64,000 nt of DNA from Trichomonas vaginalis G3 (GCF_026262505.1 NC_067207.1:19002082-19066081), one strand, 5' to 3'; positions 20,663 through 31,906 are shown, numbered from the stretch's first letter. Notes: a model not told the origin generated them from the letters alone. Translations and numbers: made by a program.

Positions 20663-21610
20663 ATGTCTGTCGAACCAATTGCAAATGACAGGGCAATCGA
20701 AATCCCAGGATATATTGTTACAAAAATATTAGAAATAGGTAGGTTCTACTCTAGGGTAGTTGTCACTGACTTCAAAGGCGAAAAATTCCATGCATTTTAT
20801 TTCGACGTCGATGCAGTCATAAAAATCGACAAATTAGACAATTTAATTGCAGATATTAACATATTAATCCAATTACGACATCCAAATATAGTTCGCTTCG
20901 TTGAATTCTATCATGATTCAAAAAAGATGTTTTTAATTACAGAATATTTTAACAACTATTCATTAGAAGATCTTATATCAAGTACTACATGTGGCGAATA
21001 TCACTATAAAACAATCGTTTCAGGAATTATAAAGGGCATCCAAGCTTTGCACCACGCAGGCATCTGCCATGGAAACATTTGTCCTTCAAATATAATGATA
21101 TACGATAGGTTTCATCCAAAAATTTCTAATTTCCAGTTCTTATCACAGTTTTCATTCAAGGTTGATAAGCACATTAATCCTATTCAAGTAAATTATTATT
21201 CTCCAGAATGCTTACAATACAAATGCACAGATCCTTTTGCAGCTGATATATGGTCTTTCGGCGTAACATGTTATGTATTATTGACAAGACAAATGCCTTT
21301 TTCACAGTCCAACGAAATTAAATTATTCAACAGCATCATAGAATGCAATTATAATCCTACAGTGATAAATGATGAAGCGTATAGAAAAATGGTAACAAGT
21401 TGCATCGTATTAGAGCCAGAAAATAGAGCTAGCATCGATGAGCTCGAAAATTGGTTCGACAACACAATTAGGGTTTCCAGACTCGATGTAAGATACCCCA
21501 TTCACCTTTCTTATTCTCAAGCAATTCCGAAGATCATTAATACTGAGCTTTTTGACAATATTATGAAATCTAGAAGAGTTATTTTCAGGAGAAATACTCA
21601 TTGTGAATAG
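20663..21610 (+). CDS. Protein pseudokinase
   Basis: A 315-residue protein with a eukaryotic protein-kinase fold but without catalytic residues. The glycine loop is degenerate (ILEIGRFYSRVVV) and no VAIK lysine is seen. The C-helix and hinge region are recognisable (LIQLRHPNIVRFVEFY, LITEYFNNYSLEDLI). The catalytic loop reads CHGNICPSN, where HRDxKPxN is expected (Asp to Asn at 138, Lys to Cys at 140). DFG is replaced by NFQ near 156. YYSPE and DIWSFGVTCYVLLTRQMPF, from the activation and F-helix regions, are kept. This pattern suggests an inactive scaffold or allosteric regulator. The trichomonad kinome is very large and includes many such members. The fold call is secure; loss of activity is inferred. 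Confidence 0.88.
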   Translation: MSVEPIANDRAIEIPGYIVTKILEIGRFYSRVVVTDFKGEKFHAFYFDVDAVIKIDKLDNLIADINILIQLRHPNIVRFVEFYHDSKKMFLITEYFNNYSLEDLISSTTCGEYHYKTIVSGIIKGIQALHHAGICHGNICPSNIMIYDRFHPKISNFQFLSQFSFKVDKHINPIQVNYYSPECLQYKCTDPFAADIWSFGVTCYVLLTRQMPFSQSNEIKLFNSIIECNYNPTVINDEAYRKMVTSCIVLEPENRASIDELENWFDNTIRVSRLDVRYPIHLSYSQAIPKIINTELFDNIMKSRRVIFRRNTHCE

Positions 21611-22201
21611 CATCATCATACAAATGCTGTTTGCAATCAGCGTAGAATAATGAAGCCTTCAGCGAGCTTGCTTGCGTTTCCAGCACAGCAGCCATCCCCA
21701 TTTTAAGTATGTTTTATTTGTTTGTCTCATGTATATTTATAAAAAAATATTTATTTAGTTCTTAATTCAATATACATTCATTAAATTGTTTGAAAGTGTC
21801 TACAAAGTATAAGATCATATTGATCTCATTGAGAATCTTACCAAATTTTGACAATTGAATTAAAATTTTAATAATTTTCCATTTGTACTACTCAATTCGT
21901 ATGGGTTCTCATTAAGACAAACTTTTATATAATATATCAGTTAGTTCAATTTCTAAGGCTGATAAATTTACATCAAGTTCATCGATATTAACTCACGCCT
22001 TTTAAATGGAATCCCATTAATCAAAGAAATCAATGGTTCATATACTTTGTAAAGAAAAAAGTTATCGTAAAAAAATTTAGCAAATTATTGATCGCTTAAA
22101 TGAATTATTTATCGGAATGAATCGTTAAATCTTTTGGAAGGTTTTGACTTTAACTTTGAGCTTTAAGGAAAAATATTAACAAAAAATTAATAAGAGTTTT
22201 T
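21611..22201. other. Intergenic; a compact GC-richer patch near 21626-21700
   Basis: Downstream of the pseudokinase the sequence 21626-21700 is richer in G and C than its surroundings and can form short hairpins (GCTG...CAGC; GAAGCCTTC; GCGAGCTTGCTTGC). The rest is plain AT-rich DNA. Confidence 0.4.
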
Positions 22202-22564
22202 TTAGCAATAGCCTCCATGGCCACCGCAACCAGAATCAGCATGATCGGATCCTCTTGAACCCCAGTTTGGAACTGGTCTTTGAAGCTTTGGAGCCTTGTT
22301 AGCCTCAACAGAATAAAACCTTGGTGTTGTTGACTGCTTTGGTACACGGTAAACTGCTTGTGAGAATTTTCTGCCTCCTGTGTAATCAATACGATCCTTA
22401 AAAGCAGATTCCCAATTTTCTTCTGGTTGTGATAAAACTGTTCTCTCTTTATCAGGAACTGGCATTACTTGTGGCCTTTTAAGCTGACCAGCAAATGAGA
22501 TCGGAGTTGCATTTTTCAAAATAACTTTAGTTGAAAGGCTATTTATAACAAGTGCAAAAAACAT
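22202..22564 (-). CDS. Small hypothetical protein, Gly/Cys-rich tail
   Basis: A 120-residue protein not recognised. The first 20 residues (MFFALVINSLSTKVILKNA) are hydrophobic. The middle is polar with PxxP-type stretches (GQLKRPQVMPVPDKERT), and the tail is glycine/cysteine/histidine-rich (SGCGGHGGYC). The translation start could be inside the frame, because the hydrophobic lead may be fortuitous. It is divergent from the small frame at 22661. Coding is plausible from length and composition only. Confidence 0.5.
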   Translation of the reverse strand: MFFALVINSLSTKVILKNATPISFAGQLKRPQVMPVPDKERTVLSQPEENWESAFKDRIDYTGGRKFSQAVYRVPKQSTTPRFYSVEANKAPKLQRPVPNWGSRGSDHADSGCGGHGGYC

Positions 22565-22660
22565 TTGAAATTTTTGCCAAAGCGGTTAAATTTTACATCT
22601 TACTCAATACAAAAATCTCGTTTACCTATATTCACAAATACTTTTGTTTATTTCTCCAAA

Positions 22661-22759
22661 ATGTCAGATCGCGGTTCTGACATAAAGTTAGAATCGCGAT
22701 TATTCAGATACAGGATTCATTCATCGGATCTCTATGGTGCACTATATCAAATTGAATAA
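22661..22759 (+). CDS. Very short hypothetical frame
   Basis: MSDRGSDIKLESRL, 32 residues in all. A TCACAAATACTTTTG stretch about 30 bases upstream resembles a weak initiator. It could be a real micro-gene, a degraded gene start, or chance. Confidence 0.2.
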   Translation: MSDRGSDIKLESRLFRYRIHSSDLYGALYQIE

Positions 22760-23348
22760 AGCAAGCAAATAATTCACGAATCCGGAGCTCCTCTAAAACT
22801 TGGATTGGGACAAATAATTATCTAGAAAAGCTCAATTTAATGAGAACAGTTGAAATCTCTGAAAAGTATCCAGTCATGAAATACTGGAATTATTATTGAG
22901 CTCAAACAATGGTAATTTGTGAGCTTTCTTAAATTTGCAGTCTATATAAGATGTAATTGTTTTCCATATGCTTTTTTGTAATAAATGCTTTACATATATA
23001 TAGTTAGTATTACTACTATAATCAATTATACTTCGAATTCAAAATAATAGATTCTGAATGGAAGTTTTTAGATAAAATAGCTTGAAAAAGAAATGAGAGT
23101 AAAAGATTTTATCAACAATCCAAAAAATTATAAAATATTAGAAAAATTTCTCTTAATAAGCATCTGCTACTTTCTAATATCATCAGAAATAATATTAATT
23201 TTACTTTCTTGTAGGACTCTCATCCCATATAAAAGACGAAATCAATCTTTCAGTTGCTTTTGAAATTGAAGAATTTAAAATCTACGAACTATAATAGTGT
23301 AATGCATGCATCCTGAATATGAAAAGAAAAGTCGCAATGCCTTTTTTT
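22760..23348. other. Intergenic, no gene seen
   Basis: AT-rich DNA before MULE copy B; nothing recognised. Confidence 0.5.
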
Positions 23349-24967
23349 GAAAATTTGGGCGCGTAAAGGGTTGGCGTCCTAAGGCGTCCTGATGTAAACT
23401 ATTCAATTTTTGAGAAGTTTACACCATAATTGAATAGTTTATGGCGTCCTGAGAGGAGATTTCAATGGGTATGGCGTCCTAAAAAAATAGAAGAAAATGA
23501 TTTTTTCTCGATTTTTCTAGAAATTGAATTTTTTAAAAAAGAAAAAAATCAAAACGTATACATTCAAGAAAGACTATAAATGAAGATTTTCCTATTTTTT
23601 TCATTCTAAAACATCTTTTTTTGGATAATTTTTTTTTTTAATAAATATGTAAGAAAGATTGAAGAAAAAGTAAATTTACTTTAAGAAAATTCGTTTTACA
23701 TGATGTAAGACCCATAACAACTATAAATATTCAATTATTTAAAATAAAAAAAGAAAAACAGATTAAATGTATCTCACATCAAAATCCATTGACCTAAGGA
23801 TGTTAAGTTTCTGTTTTTAAAATTTGATATTTTTTTTTTAATTTTAAGAAAATTAATAGCATGTTATTAGACAATAGGAGTGTAATGATATTGACTAAAC
23901 AGAAATGAGAGAATAGAGATATAATTTTGATAAGCAATATTGCGAACAAATTCTGAAGTAAAATCGCGATCAATAATTGAAAATTACGATCATGTACTGA
24001 AAAATGACGATCGAATTGAATGAATAGAATTATATCTAAGAAAAAATAAATTGTATTTAGAAGATGAACAAAGAAAGGTGTATGCTAAAAATCATTTAAC
24101 AATAAATGGAAATAAAACGAAATTGTTAAAAGAAAAAAATGAAAATTGTTAAATAATATACCCTACGTTCCCAACTTCTGGAAAACGGTTTTTCACCCTT
24201 ATGATCAGTTTCAGACACTTTGGGAGTCTCCCAAACTTTGATATTTTGCATTATGATAGAGAAACGTGTCTAGTTTAACGCACAGTTGTTTTAAAGGCAA
24301 ATGATGATATCACATGAAATTATCAAATTATCAAATTTTGAAGTACCAGTCCAAAGGGTTAATTAGATCCTACACAGATGTGCGATAGTGAAACATATGT
24401 GTTCTTGATTTGAGAAGTCCTACTGATAGAGGTATGAATCTCACAGCTTTGTGTGAGTGTGTCTGACACTTGTATAGAGTGGAATATGCGCCGACATATA
24501 TTATATAATAACATGTAGTTGATAATTATGAAAAAATAGAATTTGATGCGAATGATATTGAAAGTTGTTTTGTAATTTGATATTTTTCTTATATGTGTTA
24601 ATTAGTAAATGGCTTGTTTGTTGTGATAGTACTGTGAAAAATGAAAGGTATTTTAAATTAAAAAATTGAGATTTTGAGATATCTCTAGAATTAAGAATTT
24701 ATTATGTATTTGACTTTTATATAACTATGTGTAAAGGATCTCGATGTCTATATGCTTTAAATAAAATTAAATAAAATGAGATAAAAAATTAAAATGGACA
24801 AGAAGATATATGGAAATGTAATTTGTATTGTGTTGGTTGTTGGCAAAATGATTTTAATACAGATTTAAGGATTTGGAATGGATTTGAAATTAAATGATTT
24901 TAATTCAAGGAGTAATAAGATTTTGAACTGGTTTTTATTTTGTGAATGTAAACTCCTTCCATAGGAT

Positions 24968-25211
24968 ATGTATTAGAAAGATAAATTTTAAACTTTTTGA
25001 AAGAATTGTTTTTTTGTTGAGCGATTTTCTCATATTTAATAATATATTTAAGTTGGCGTATCTTACGCCCTTCCAAAAATATGTATTAGAAAGATAAATT
25101 TTAAACTTTTTGAAAGAATTGTTTTTTTGTTGAGCGATTTTCTCATATTTAATAATATATTTAAGTTGGCGTATCTTACGCCCTTCCAAAAATATGTATT
25201 AGAAAGATGAC
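24968..25211. repeat. 113-bp tandem repeat, two full copies plus a fragment
   Basis: Copies start ATGTATTAGAAAGAT at 24968, 25081 and 25194; the two full units are nearly identical. The open frames across them are repeat artefacts. Confidence 0.92.
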
Positions 25212-25229
25212 TTATAATTTCATAAATTA

Positions 25230-25720
25230 TTTTGTCCCGACGGTTTGAGCGGTTATCAGAATGGTTGCTTACACAATGCGTCAGCAAAATGTCGGTTGGG
25301 GTGCCCTTCTTGGCCTCCTGAGTACTCACCAAGATACCCCCAGCTCCCGCAAAACACCTCCCTTAGGTGCGCATTACCTGACGGCATTATTTTGCAATTA
25401 TTTCAAATTTTTTAGATGTCTTTTGTTAAAGTTTGTTAACTAAAGACTTGAAAACAGCTTACCGCTTCAAGCTGCTCTCTTCCCGGTTCCTCTGCCGCAA
25501 TCTTCTGTTTGATTGTGCGCAAAGCTCTCCTCCTTGTGAACTTTGCCTGACAGATACACCTGGGAGACAGCATTCGGACATCTTACCGCTTCAAGCTGCT
25601 CTCTTCCCGGTTCCTCTGCCGCAATCTTATGTCTGATTGTGCGCAAAGCTCTCCTCCTTGTGAACCATGGCTGATAGAAAGAACTGAAAGACATGATAGG
25701 AGGAACATGCCGGTTCAAGT
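25230..25720. other. GC-rich island inside the mariner-like element
   Basis: Parts of this stretch (for example 25281-25380) exceed half G+C by eye, while the surroundings are about a quarter. It includes an approximately 85-bp sequence (ACCGCTTCAAGCTGCTCTCT...) present twice, at 25461 and 25584, 123 bp apart with about two differences. I recognise no gene family. It could be captured foreign DNA or a nested, degraded element. Confidence 0.55.
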
Positions 25721-25845
25721 TAACTTGCAATATGCTTCTGATTAGTGATTTTAGATGAAAGATTAGCGAAATCGCATTTAATTTGGATAGAAGGATTCAA
25801 TTTTATGAAGCAGGCTCGTAGAAAATATGCAGGAATAGCACAATC

Positions 25846-25911
25846 TTTTGCAATCGCGTTGTGATTGCAAAACTGCGACCGACAAGAGTGCACAATACAC
25901 TCTTGTCGGTC
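25846..25911. other. Two adjacent perfect hairpins
   Basis: TTTTGCAATC, a 7-base loop and GATTGCAAAA (25846-25872), then GACCGACAAGAGTG, loop CACAATA and CACTCTTGTCGGTC (25877-25911). Both stems are perfect (10 and 14 bp). They sit just beyond the GC-rich island. The function is unknown. Confidence 0.85.
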
Positions 25912-27364
25912 AAACTTCCTAATACAAAATTTGATTCCCTTATTATCTTCTTAACAAAACTTAAGATTTCAATAATACATCATGAAAACATTCATTTACT
26001 ACATTCACACTGTTATTCCTTTCTATAAATTAACTCATTTAATAGAATCTTGTTTTTATATCTTATTATTTTCTCATAATACTTCTAATTCCTCTATTTT
26101 CTCTTCCACATAAAATTTAATTTTGTCATGCTATCATATACACTTAATGTTTTCAAATTTTCAGATTTAAATTTAATCTTTATTTTCATCATCATTTATA
26201 ATCTTGTTCCTATATAAAGTTATAATAAATTATCGTCAGATTCTAATATTTATGATTCTTACTACTCAATTCAATATAATTATGTTAGTCACTCATATTC
26301 AGGAGAATAATTTAAAAATCTATAGCTCATATTTTGATAGTTATATATTTAGATGATATATATTGCAATTCCGGTTTCAACACGATCAAATGCCAAACCA
26401 AGACAAAATATATATGAATTTTCAAAATATCGATTTACATTAGAATCTATATCTAATTTTATCAATACACAAGTAGGGAATGTTCAATACATCTTTGAGC
26501 AACGTGAATAGCACAATTTTATAGGATTATTTGTTGATTATATAAAATATAAGCCAAATCGAATCTGCTGTATAGTACTTTAGTTATCATTGAATGTTAA
26601 ATGTGTTCAGATAAATATTTGAGTCAGATATCGCATTTTCTAATTTCAAAATTTATCTCATGAAGTTAGAATTTATTTGATCATACAACATCATGTTAGT
26701 CAAACCAGAGTTCAATGGCGATTCTAAAATGGAACAAATGCTTGTTTTATCAAAATGTTAAAATATTAATCTAAAAAACTTAATATCTAACCAAACCATT
26801 CTAGAATTATTATATACAGGTATAGGCAATCTAAATGCACACGGAATTTCGGAAAATTAAAAAAGAATATTTATGAGATTATTAAATCTTATGTAATTCA
26901 ATGAAAAAGTAGATAATATGAATATCTATAGGCTATATATCAACATATGAGTTTTTGGTTTGACCAATACTATACTAATGTGATCAAATTAATCTGATTT
27001 CTTAGATTTTCATTTGAAGCATTTGCAGTAGTAGGGGTACCTTTATATATTAACATATTAAAAAATTGCGCTCCGATTCGCAGTTTCTTCATGATTTTGA
27101 GATTGCATTAGATTTCGCGATGCAGAAAAAAATCACTTTAGATTCCCGTCAAACTCTAAGTATAAGCATGTCTCTATATGTAGAAACTGTCTGCGCTATT
27201 TATTTCCCGGCTCAAAAAACCACGGTGTCTGTGTGAGGAAAATACCCATTTTAGGACCCTGGGTAGGGTCATGAAAAATTTCCAAGAGTTGGAAATATAG
27301 GGTATTATTTTTTAGTCATAAGAATAAAAATATAGTAGTTATAAAAGGAATTAGACTTCATATA

Positions 27365-29617
27365 TCAATTCTTTTTCTCTGTAGATGTGGAACGTTTGCT
27401 TTTCGATCTCTTTTGATGAACTTGAAAATATAAGTTATTATCGCTGAGAATCCTTTCCGAAATAGGAGCTTTACGTTTAGGAGGATTGTCGGATGAATTT
27501 TGTTTTTTATTGTTTGATTTTGTTGTTATGGAAGATTTTTTCTTATTTTTTTCAGAATTTTGCTTGCTATTAACTGAAACTTGTTTTGACGGCCCAACAA
27601 TAGCATTTGTAGTAGGAAGAATTCCCAATAACGAGCGCATTTTCGATAATTGTTTTTCAATATGATCAAGAAGGTCCAGCTTATGTTCTAGATTACTAGA
27701 CATTTGATTTGTAGAAGGATGGTTTTGATTTTCTGGTTCTAAATCTGTAGAGTCTGCAATATTTGAATTTTCGGAGCGAATCGGAGCATCTGAACCTTGA
27801 TTTGTATCGGCTTGCTCAAAATTAGTTTGAATTGGAGTGGATGAATTAAAATCTGGATGATTTAATGTTTCATTAAATAATGCCATAATTTTTTCTCTTT
27901 TTTCATTAATAAACTTAGTGATCATTGTATCTTTATCTGTTAGATCGATCGATTTGAGTATATCTGCATCATGAACTGGAATATTTTCGAACAATGAACT
28001 CGATTCTATGGAACCATATGGAGAAATCTCGTTCTGAGCCAAAGAAAGATCACTTACGTTGTATTGTTTGATAGAAAAAATTGTTTTCTCAAGTTCTTTT
28101 TGAAAGCAGTCAAGAATATAATTTTTGTAGCTATCAGTGATAACGGTTTTTATATGGCGCTCGATCTTCTGGTTATTTTTGATGGCGTTATATTTATCTA
28201 ATTGGATTTGAGATATCTTCTTAATAGCTTCATAAATGTTTGGATGTTTTAACGAAGAAAATTCTGAATGCATACTCTCGAGGCAATCATTAGTGAATAT
28301 TGCAGTTGCATTATTATATTGAGATATTAAATTGTAGTGCGGCAACCAAACTTTGTTGAAATAATCAATATAATCTTTGATCGAATCAACTTTATTTTGA
28401 TTAATTATATGCATTGTAAGTACAAATTCTTCATGAGACATGAATGGAGTAATAGAATATAGCTTAAATAAAGAATTTTGTAAAGTATTGAAATTTTTTG
28501 TATAAAGTGCTACAAGTTTCCTGTGTAAAGCTTGTTTGAAATGAAATAGGCATCCAATTATACGGACTTTAGGGAAAATTTGTTGAAGTGCCTCTATCAT
28601 TCCCTTTTCAAAATCACAATGAATTTGAATTAGCTTTGAAAATTGAATACCCTTGACAGTAAAAATATATTCAAATGCCTTCTTATAAGATTCAAATGTG
28701 CGGTTTTTCATGAATATAAATAAAAGTGGTAGATATTGATTTGTTGAAGGTTCACAAATCATAATTGTTAGCATCTGTCCTTTTTGAAAATGTTTTGGTG
28801 TAATTTTAAAAGTTCCATCGCAAAATAAATCTGTGGCTTCTTTTGCAAATTGAATTGCCTTCTCAAAACCAAAAAACATCGTCTCACAATTTGCTTGAAA
28901 ATCATGGCCAATGAAAAACTGCTCGCCATTTATTAAACAAAAATTAGCAATTTCATCGTCTGTAATTTTTTCTCCAACAGAAAATTTTCTGGACTTATTA
29001 TAAACTTCCCTGACCAATGAATCTTTAATTAATGGGTTTTCATCAGTACCAACAGCAAGTTCTGTCATAAATTTTTTAATCTGCTGAAAAGTGCCGTTGT
29101 CTTCAGAAAATTTTGCCATTGCCTTATTGTATATTTCTGTCAGAGTCATTGATTTATGAAGATCATTTTTTTCATTTTGTAACTTTTTAAATTGTCTGCA
29201 TTCGGGTATATGTTCCTTTTGTAAATCTTCGGAAACTGAACTGTTCTCAATTTTAACTAAATAACGTGCTTGACAAGAATGATCGATGCAACGGTAGTAA
29301 CGTTCAATATTATTTGAATTAATAATATTTGTATGATCATGCGAATAAAGCATATCTTTGCGAACAATTGTATCAGGATATTTTCCAGTAACTGCGGGAA
29401 TATTTTTAACTGCAATATAACTAAAATATCTTCTGACAGCTTTAGATTCATTTTCGGCGTATTTAATATTAAAATATTGAAGAACTTGTTTGATTATATT
29501 CGTTTTTTCATCTCTCGATGTTGATTTATGGTATTTATCAGATTGTTCCCTGATAAATATTTTATTTTCGTCTGTAAAGTTTGCTCTTTTTTGATTAAAT
29601 ATAGATGATTTTCCCAT
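27365..29617 (-). CDS. MULE transposase, copy B, full-length frame
   Basis: A 750-residue transposase, the same protein as in copy A with His for Gln at residue 30. It retains the intact C-terminus that copy A has lost (KKQNSSDNPPKRKAPISER...RSKSKRSTSTEKKN), a basic tail that could aid DNA binding or nuclear entry. The zinc-finger region and the catalytic D, D, C..H and E motifs are all present. The gene's own coding sequence escaped the nested insertions, although one lies 60 bp past its stop codon. If expressed, it could act on both copies, whose termini match. Confidence 0.93.
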   Translation of the reverse strand: MGKSSIFNQKRANFTDENKIFIREQSDKYHKSTSRDEKTNIIKQVLQYFNIKYAENESKAVRRYFSYIAVKNIPAVTGKYPDTIVRKDMLYSHDHTNIINSNNIERYYRCIDHSCQARYLVKIENSSVSEDLQKEHIPECRQFKKLQNEKNDLHKSMTLTEIYNKAMAKFSEDNGTFQQIKKFMTELAVGTDENPLIKDSLVREVYNKSRKFSVGEKITDDEIANFCLINGEQFFIGHDFQANCETMFFGFEKAIQFAKEATDLFCDGTFKITPKHFQKGQMLTIMICEPSTNQYLPLLFIFMKNRTFESYKKAFEYIFTVKGIQFSKLIQIHCDFEKGMIEALQQIFPKVRIIGCLFHFKQALHRKLVALYTKNFNTLQNSLFKLYSITPFMSHEEFVLTMHIINQNKVDSIKDYIDYFNKVWLPHYNLISQYNNATAIFTNDCLESMHSEFSSLKHPNIYEAIKKISQIQLDKYNAIKNNQKIERHIKTVITDSYKNYILDCFQKELEKTIFSIKQYNVSDLSLAQNEISPYGSIESSSLFENIPVHDADILKSIDLTDKDTMITKFINEKREKIMALFNETLNHPDFNSSTPIQTNFEQADTNQGSDAPIRSENSNIADSTDLEPENQNHPSTNQMSSNLEHKLDLLDHIEKQLSKMRSLLGILPTTNAIVGPSKQVSVNSKQNSEKNKKKSSITTKSNNKKQNSSDNPPKRKAPISERILSDNNLYFQVHQKRSKSKRSTSTEKKN

Positions 29618-29670
29618 TAAAAAATGAAATGATGCAAAATTTACGAAAACCGTTCGAAAATTGAATCAAA

Positions 29671-30068
29671 AATGAAAAGTAATACTTAAATGAGAATTCT
29701 TTGAGATATTGGTCTTAGATTGAATGTAGCGTCATTCTTATATAGAATATATATTCATATCATCGGAAATATGATAAAAAGCATATAATAAATGTCAAAA
29801 AAGTGAACAAATAAGCAAAGATATTTTTTAAAAAACAATGAAAAGTAATACTTAAATGAGGAATTCTTTGAGATATTGGTCTTAGATTGAATGTAGCGTC
29901 ATTCTTATATAGAATATATATTCATATCATCGGAAATATGATAAAAAGCATATAATAAATGTCAAAAAAGTGAACAAATAAGCAAAGATATTTTTTAAAA
30001 AACAATGAAAAGTAATACTTAAATGAGGAATTCTTTGAGATATTGGTCTTAGATTGAATGTAGCGTCA
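29671..30068. repeat. 167-bp tandem repeat between the divergent genes of MULE copy B
   Basis: The same 2.4-copy block as in copy A, inverted, ending TGAATGTAGCGTCA at 30068. It is nearly identical to copy A with a 1-base difference in the first partial unit. Confidence 0.93.
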
Positions 30069-30117
30069 CAAATTTCACAAATATAATTTACTATACAATT
30101 TTATTCATTTTTTTAAA

Positions 30118-30783
30118 ATGGCTGACGACAGTCTGTATCAACTAACTCAACTAGTCAAGCATAATGATTATTCTTCGGATTCATTAAATCAACTTTATCA
30201 ATGCATAAGTACAATGACAGAAAGATCAATTGGATGCTTGAATTGGGATAAATTTTTCAAAAAAATCACAGTGACTGATGAAGTTCTTTTACATTTTTTA
30301 GCATCCGTTTTAAACATTGAAAAGATATCAGAATGTTTCAAGGATTCTATTTTTTATCACAATATTAATCTTGAAAAATTCAGTAATTTAACTGAAACAG
30401 AACAACAAACAATTTTAAATTCCTACAAAGCGGATAAATTTACATATTACATAATGTGCTCACAAATTGTAAAATCAAACTGGAACAATTTATCCCAAAC
30501 TTTAGTTAATATTGCAAATCAATATTTGCCATTTTTAGATGAAGAAAAGCAAATATATATATTTACTGAAATAACTGGCAATTATCAAAATTTTGAAATT
30601 TCAATTGCAAACTTGTTACTTTTTTATGAAAACAATGAAGAAAAATTAAGCAACTGTTTTAATTTAACATTGTTCCAGCAAATTTATTCCAAAAATGGAA
30701 TCGAGCAAATGATATTTTTTGCTGCAAATACAATTTGTTGCAATAACACTTCTATCAATTTTTACAATCTCCTTGAAATTTAA
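30118..30783 (+). pseudogene. MULE accessory gene, copy B, 5' part
   Basis: The first 221 codons of the accessory protein seen whole in copy A. A TAA at 30781-30783 replaces the GAA of copy A, so this copy stops early. The Polinton entered the gene shortly after, at 30825. The remaining part lies at 47422-47821. One residue differs from copy A in the shared part (Ile for Val in EISIANL). Confidence 0.9.
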
Positions 30784-30824
30784 GAAATGAATCCATTTGA
30801 TTTTTTTTATTTCTCAATTCAATA

Positions 30825-31319
30825 AGTAGTATATGAGTGCGGGTTGTGTGACTTTTTTTGTAAACGTAAGAATTCATACAATATTGAACGATTTTGTATC
30901 ATTTTTTTTTACATATGAAGTAAAAAATGTATGATTCTTACGGTTTTTATTCTTACGTTTTTGAATAAATCAAGATTTAAAAATGTTCAAAATTGTAAGA
31001 CATTTACACTCAACCCATACATAATGAAATAAACACATTAAAAAAATTAACATTAATTTTAAAATAATTTATTTTTCATCATTTATAAAAGAAGCTATAT
31101 ATATAGATGATGTCAGATATTCCGCGATTAATTAAACATTGTTTAAATCATGAATGGAATCAATGGAGTCATAATCAAAGACCTCATAAACGAGAAGAAG
31201 AAATTAGAAACTAATGATTATTTGAATTTATGAAATCAATTATTTGATTCATTCTTTCTTCAATCTCTTCTATTCTTTTTGTTAAATCATCTATTTTCAT
31301 TAATGAGGTGATTCTTGAT
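30825..31319 (+). repeat. Left TIR of the Polinton
   Basis: About 495 bp matching the right TIR (46263-47415 without its insertion) almost base for base. It includes the inner string ATCAAGAATCACCTCATTAA. The end of the small gene at 31211-31579 lies inside it. Confidence 0.92.
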
Positions 31320-31579
31320 TGAGGAATAGATTTCAAACTAACCACCCCTTTTATTTTTGAAATTTTGAATCCATCAACTTTAAACATTTTATTCAATTTA
31401 CATGTTGTCAATTCTTCAAATAATTTTTTATTATTGGCATAATAGTCATTAAATTCTTCAACAGATGAAAAAATTTTTATTTCAGTAATTGGTTTAACAA
31501 CGTTTATTTTTTGTTGAACATTTTCACTTTCATTTATTTCTTCCTCCTCTGTTTCATTTATTCTTAAAATCGGTTTCAT
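31211..31579 (-). CDS. Small Polinton protein, unknown
   Basis: 122 residues: an acidic N-terminal part (ETEEEEINESENVQQK) and a C-terminal heptad-like helix (IDDLTKRIEEIEERMNQII) that suggests oligomerisation. Its 3' end lies inside the left TIR, so part of it is repeated at the right end of the element. The ATG lies in the element's TAAATG start context. Not recognised by family. Confidence 0.6.
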   Translation of the reverse strand: MKPILRINETEEEEINESENVQQKINVVKPITEIKIFSSVEEFNDYYANNKKLFEELTTCKLNKMFKVDGFKISKIKGVVSLKSIPQSRITSLMKIDDLTKRIEEIEERMNQIIDFINSNNH

Positions 31580-31645
31580 TTATCATTAAATAAAAATTAG
31601 AATATAAGTGATGAAATATATTTTTTAATTAATATTAAATCAGAA

Positions 31646-31882
31646 ATGGCGGCAGGATTCTTTAAAAAATTATGGGATGGAATTAAGAAAGCTGCGGGTT
31701 GGGTTTATAAAAAGGTTATTAAACCTGTTGCAAACTTTTTGGCACCAGTAGCGAAAACGGCAGGAACTATCATAGGTGGGGTATTAGGTACTAAAGCAGG
31801 TAATCCGGCGATGGGAGCACAAGCAGGTAACGCAATTGGTGGAATAGCTGAAGGAATACTTAATAAAATAGGAGGTAGATAG
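31646..31882 (+). CDS. Small amphipathic, glycine-rich Polinton protein
   Basis: 78 residues: an N-terminal amphipathic basic helix (MAAGFFKKLWDGIKKAAGWV) and a hydrophobic, glycine/alanine-rich second half (GTIIGGVLGTKAGNPAMGAQ). The same lead appears in the convergent small gene at 31907-32122. Amphipathic helices of this type are known in membrane-active virion peptides such as adenovirus protein VI; that role here is inference. It looks whole. Confidence 0.6.
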   Translation: MAAGFFKKLWDGIKKAAGWVYKKVIKPVANFLAPVAKTAGTIIGGVLGTKAGNPAMGAQAGNAIGGIAEGILNKIGGR

Positions 31883-31906
31883 TGGAAAAATAAATAAATA
31901 TTATTT

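Larger units (their letters stand above)
24161..27302. mobile_element. Tc1/mariner-like non-autonomous element (3,142 bp) in MULE copy B
   Basis: Inserted at a TA that is duplicated (24159-24160 and 27303-27304); copy A shows the empty site. The left end is CCCTACGTTCCCAACTTCTG and the inverted right end CCCTATATTTCCAACTCTTG, continuing into GGAAA and a TTTTTCA stretch, so the TIRs are about 28-35 bp with mismatches. This fits Tc1/mariner. No transposase frame survives. It contains a 113-bp tandem repeat, a GC-rich island with a 123-bp-spaced duplication and two strong hairpins. A palindrome GACCCTGGGTAGGGTC lies near the right end. Confidence 0.75.

Noticed and set aside
24935-25730. Several minus-strand open frames of 84-89 residues in the mariner-like element
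   Set aside because: They track the 113-bp and 123-bp duplications and match no transposase motif.
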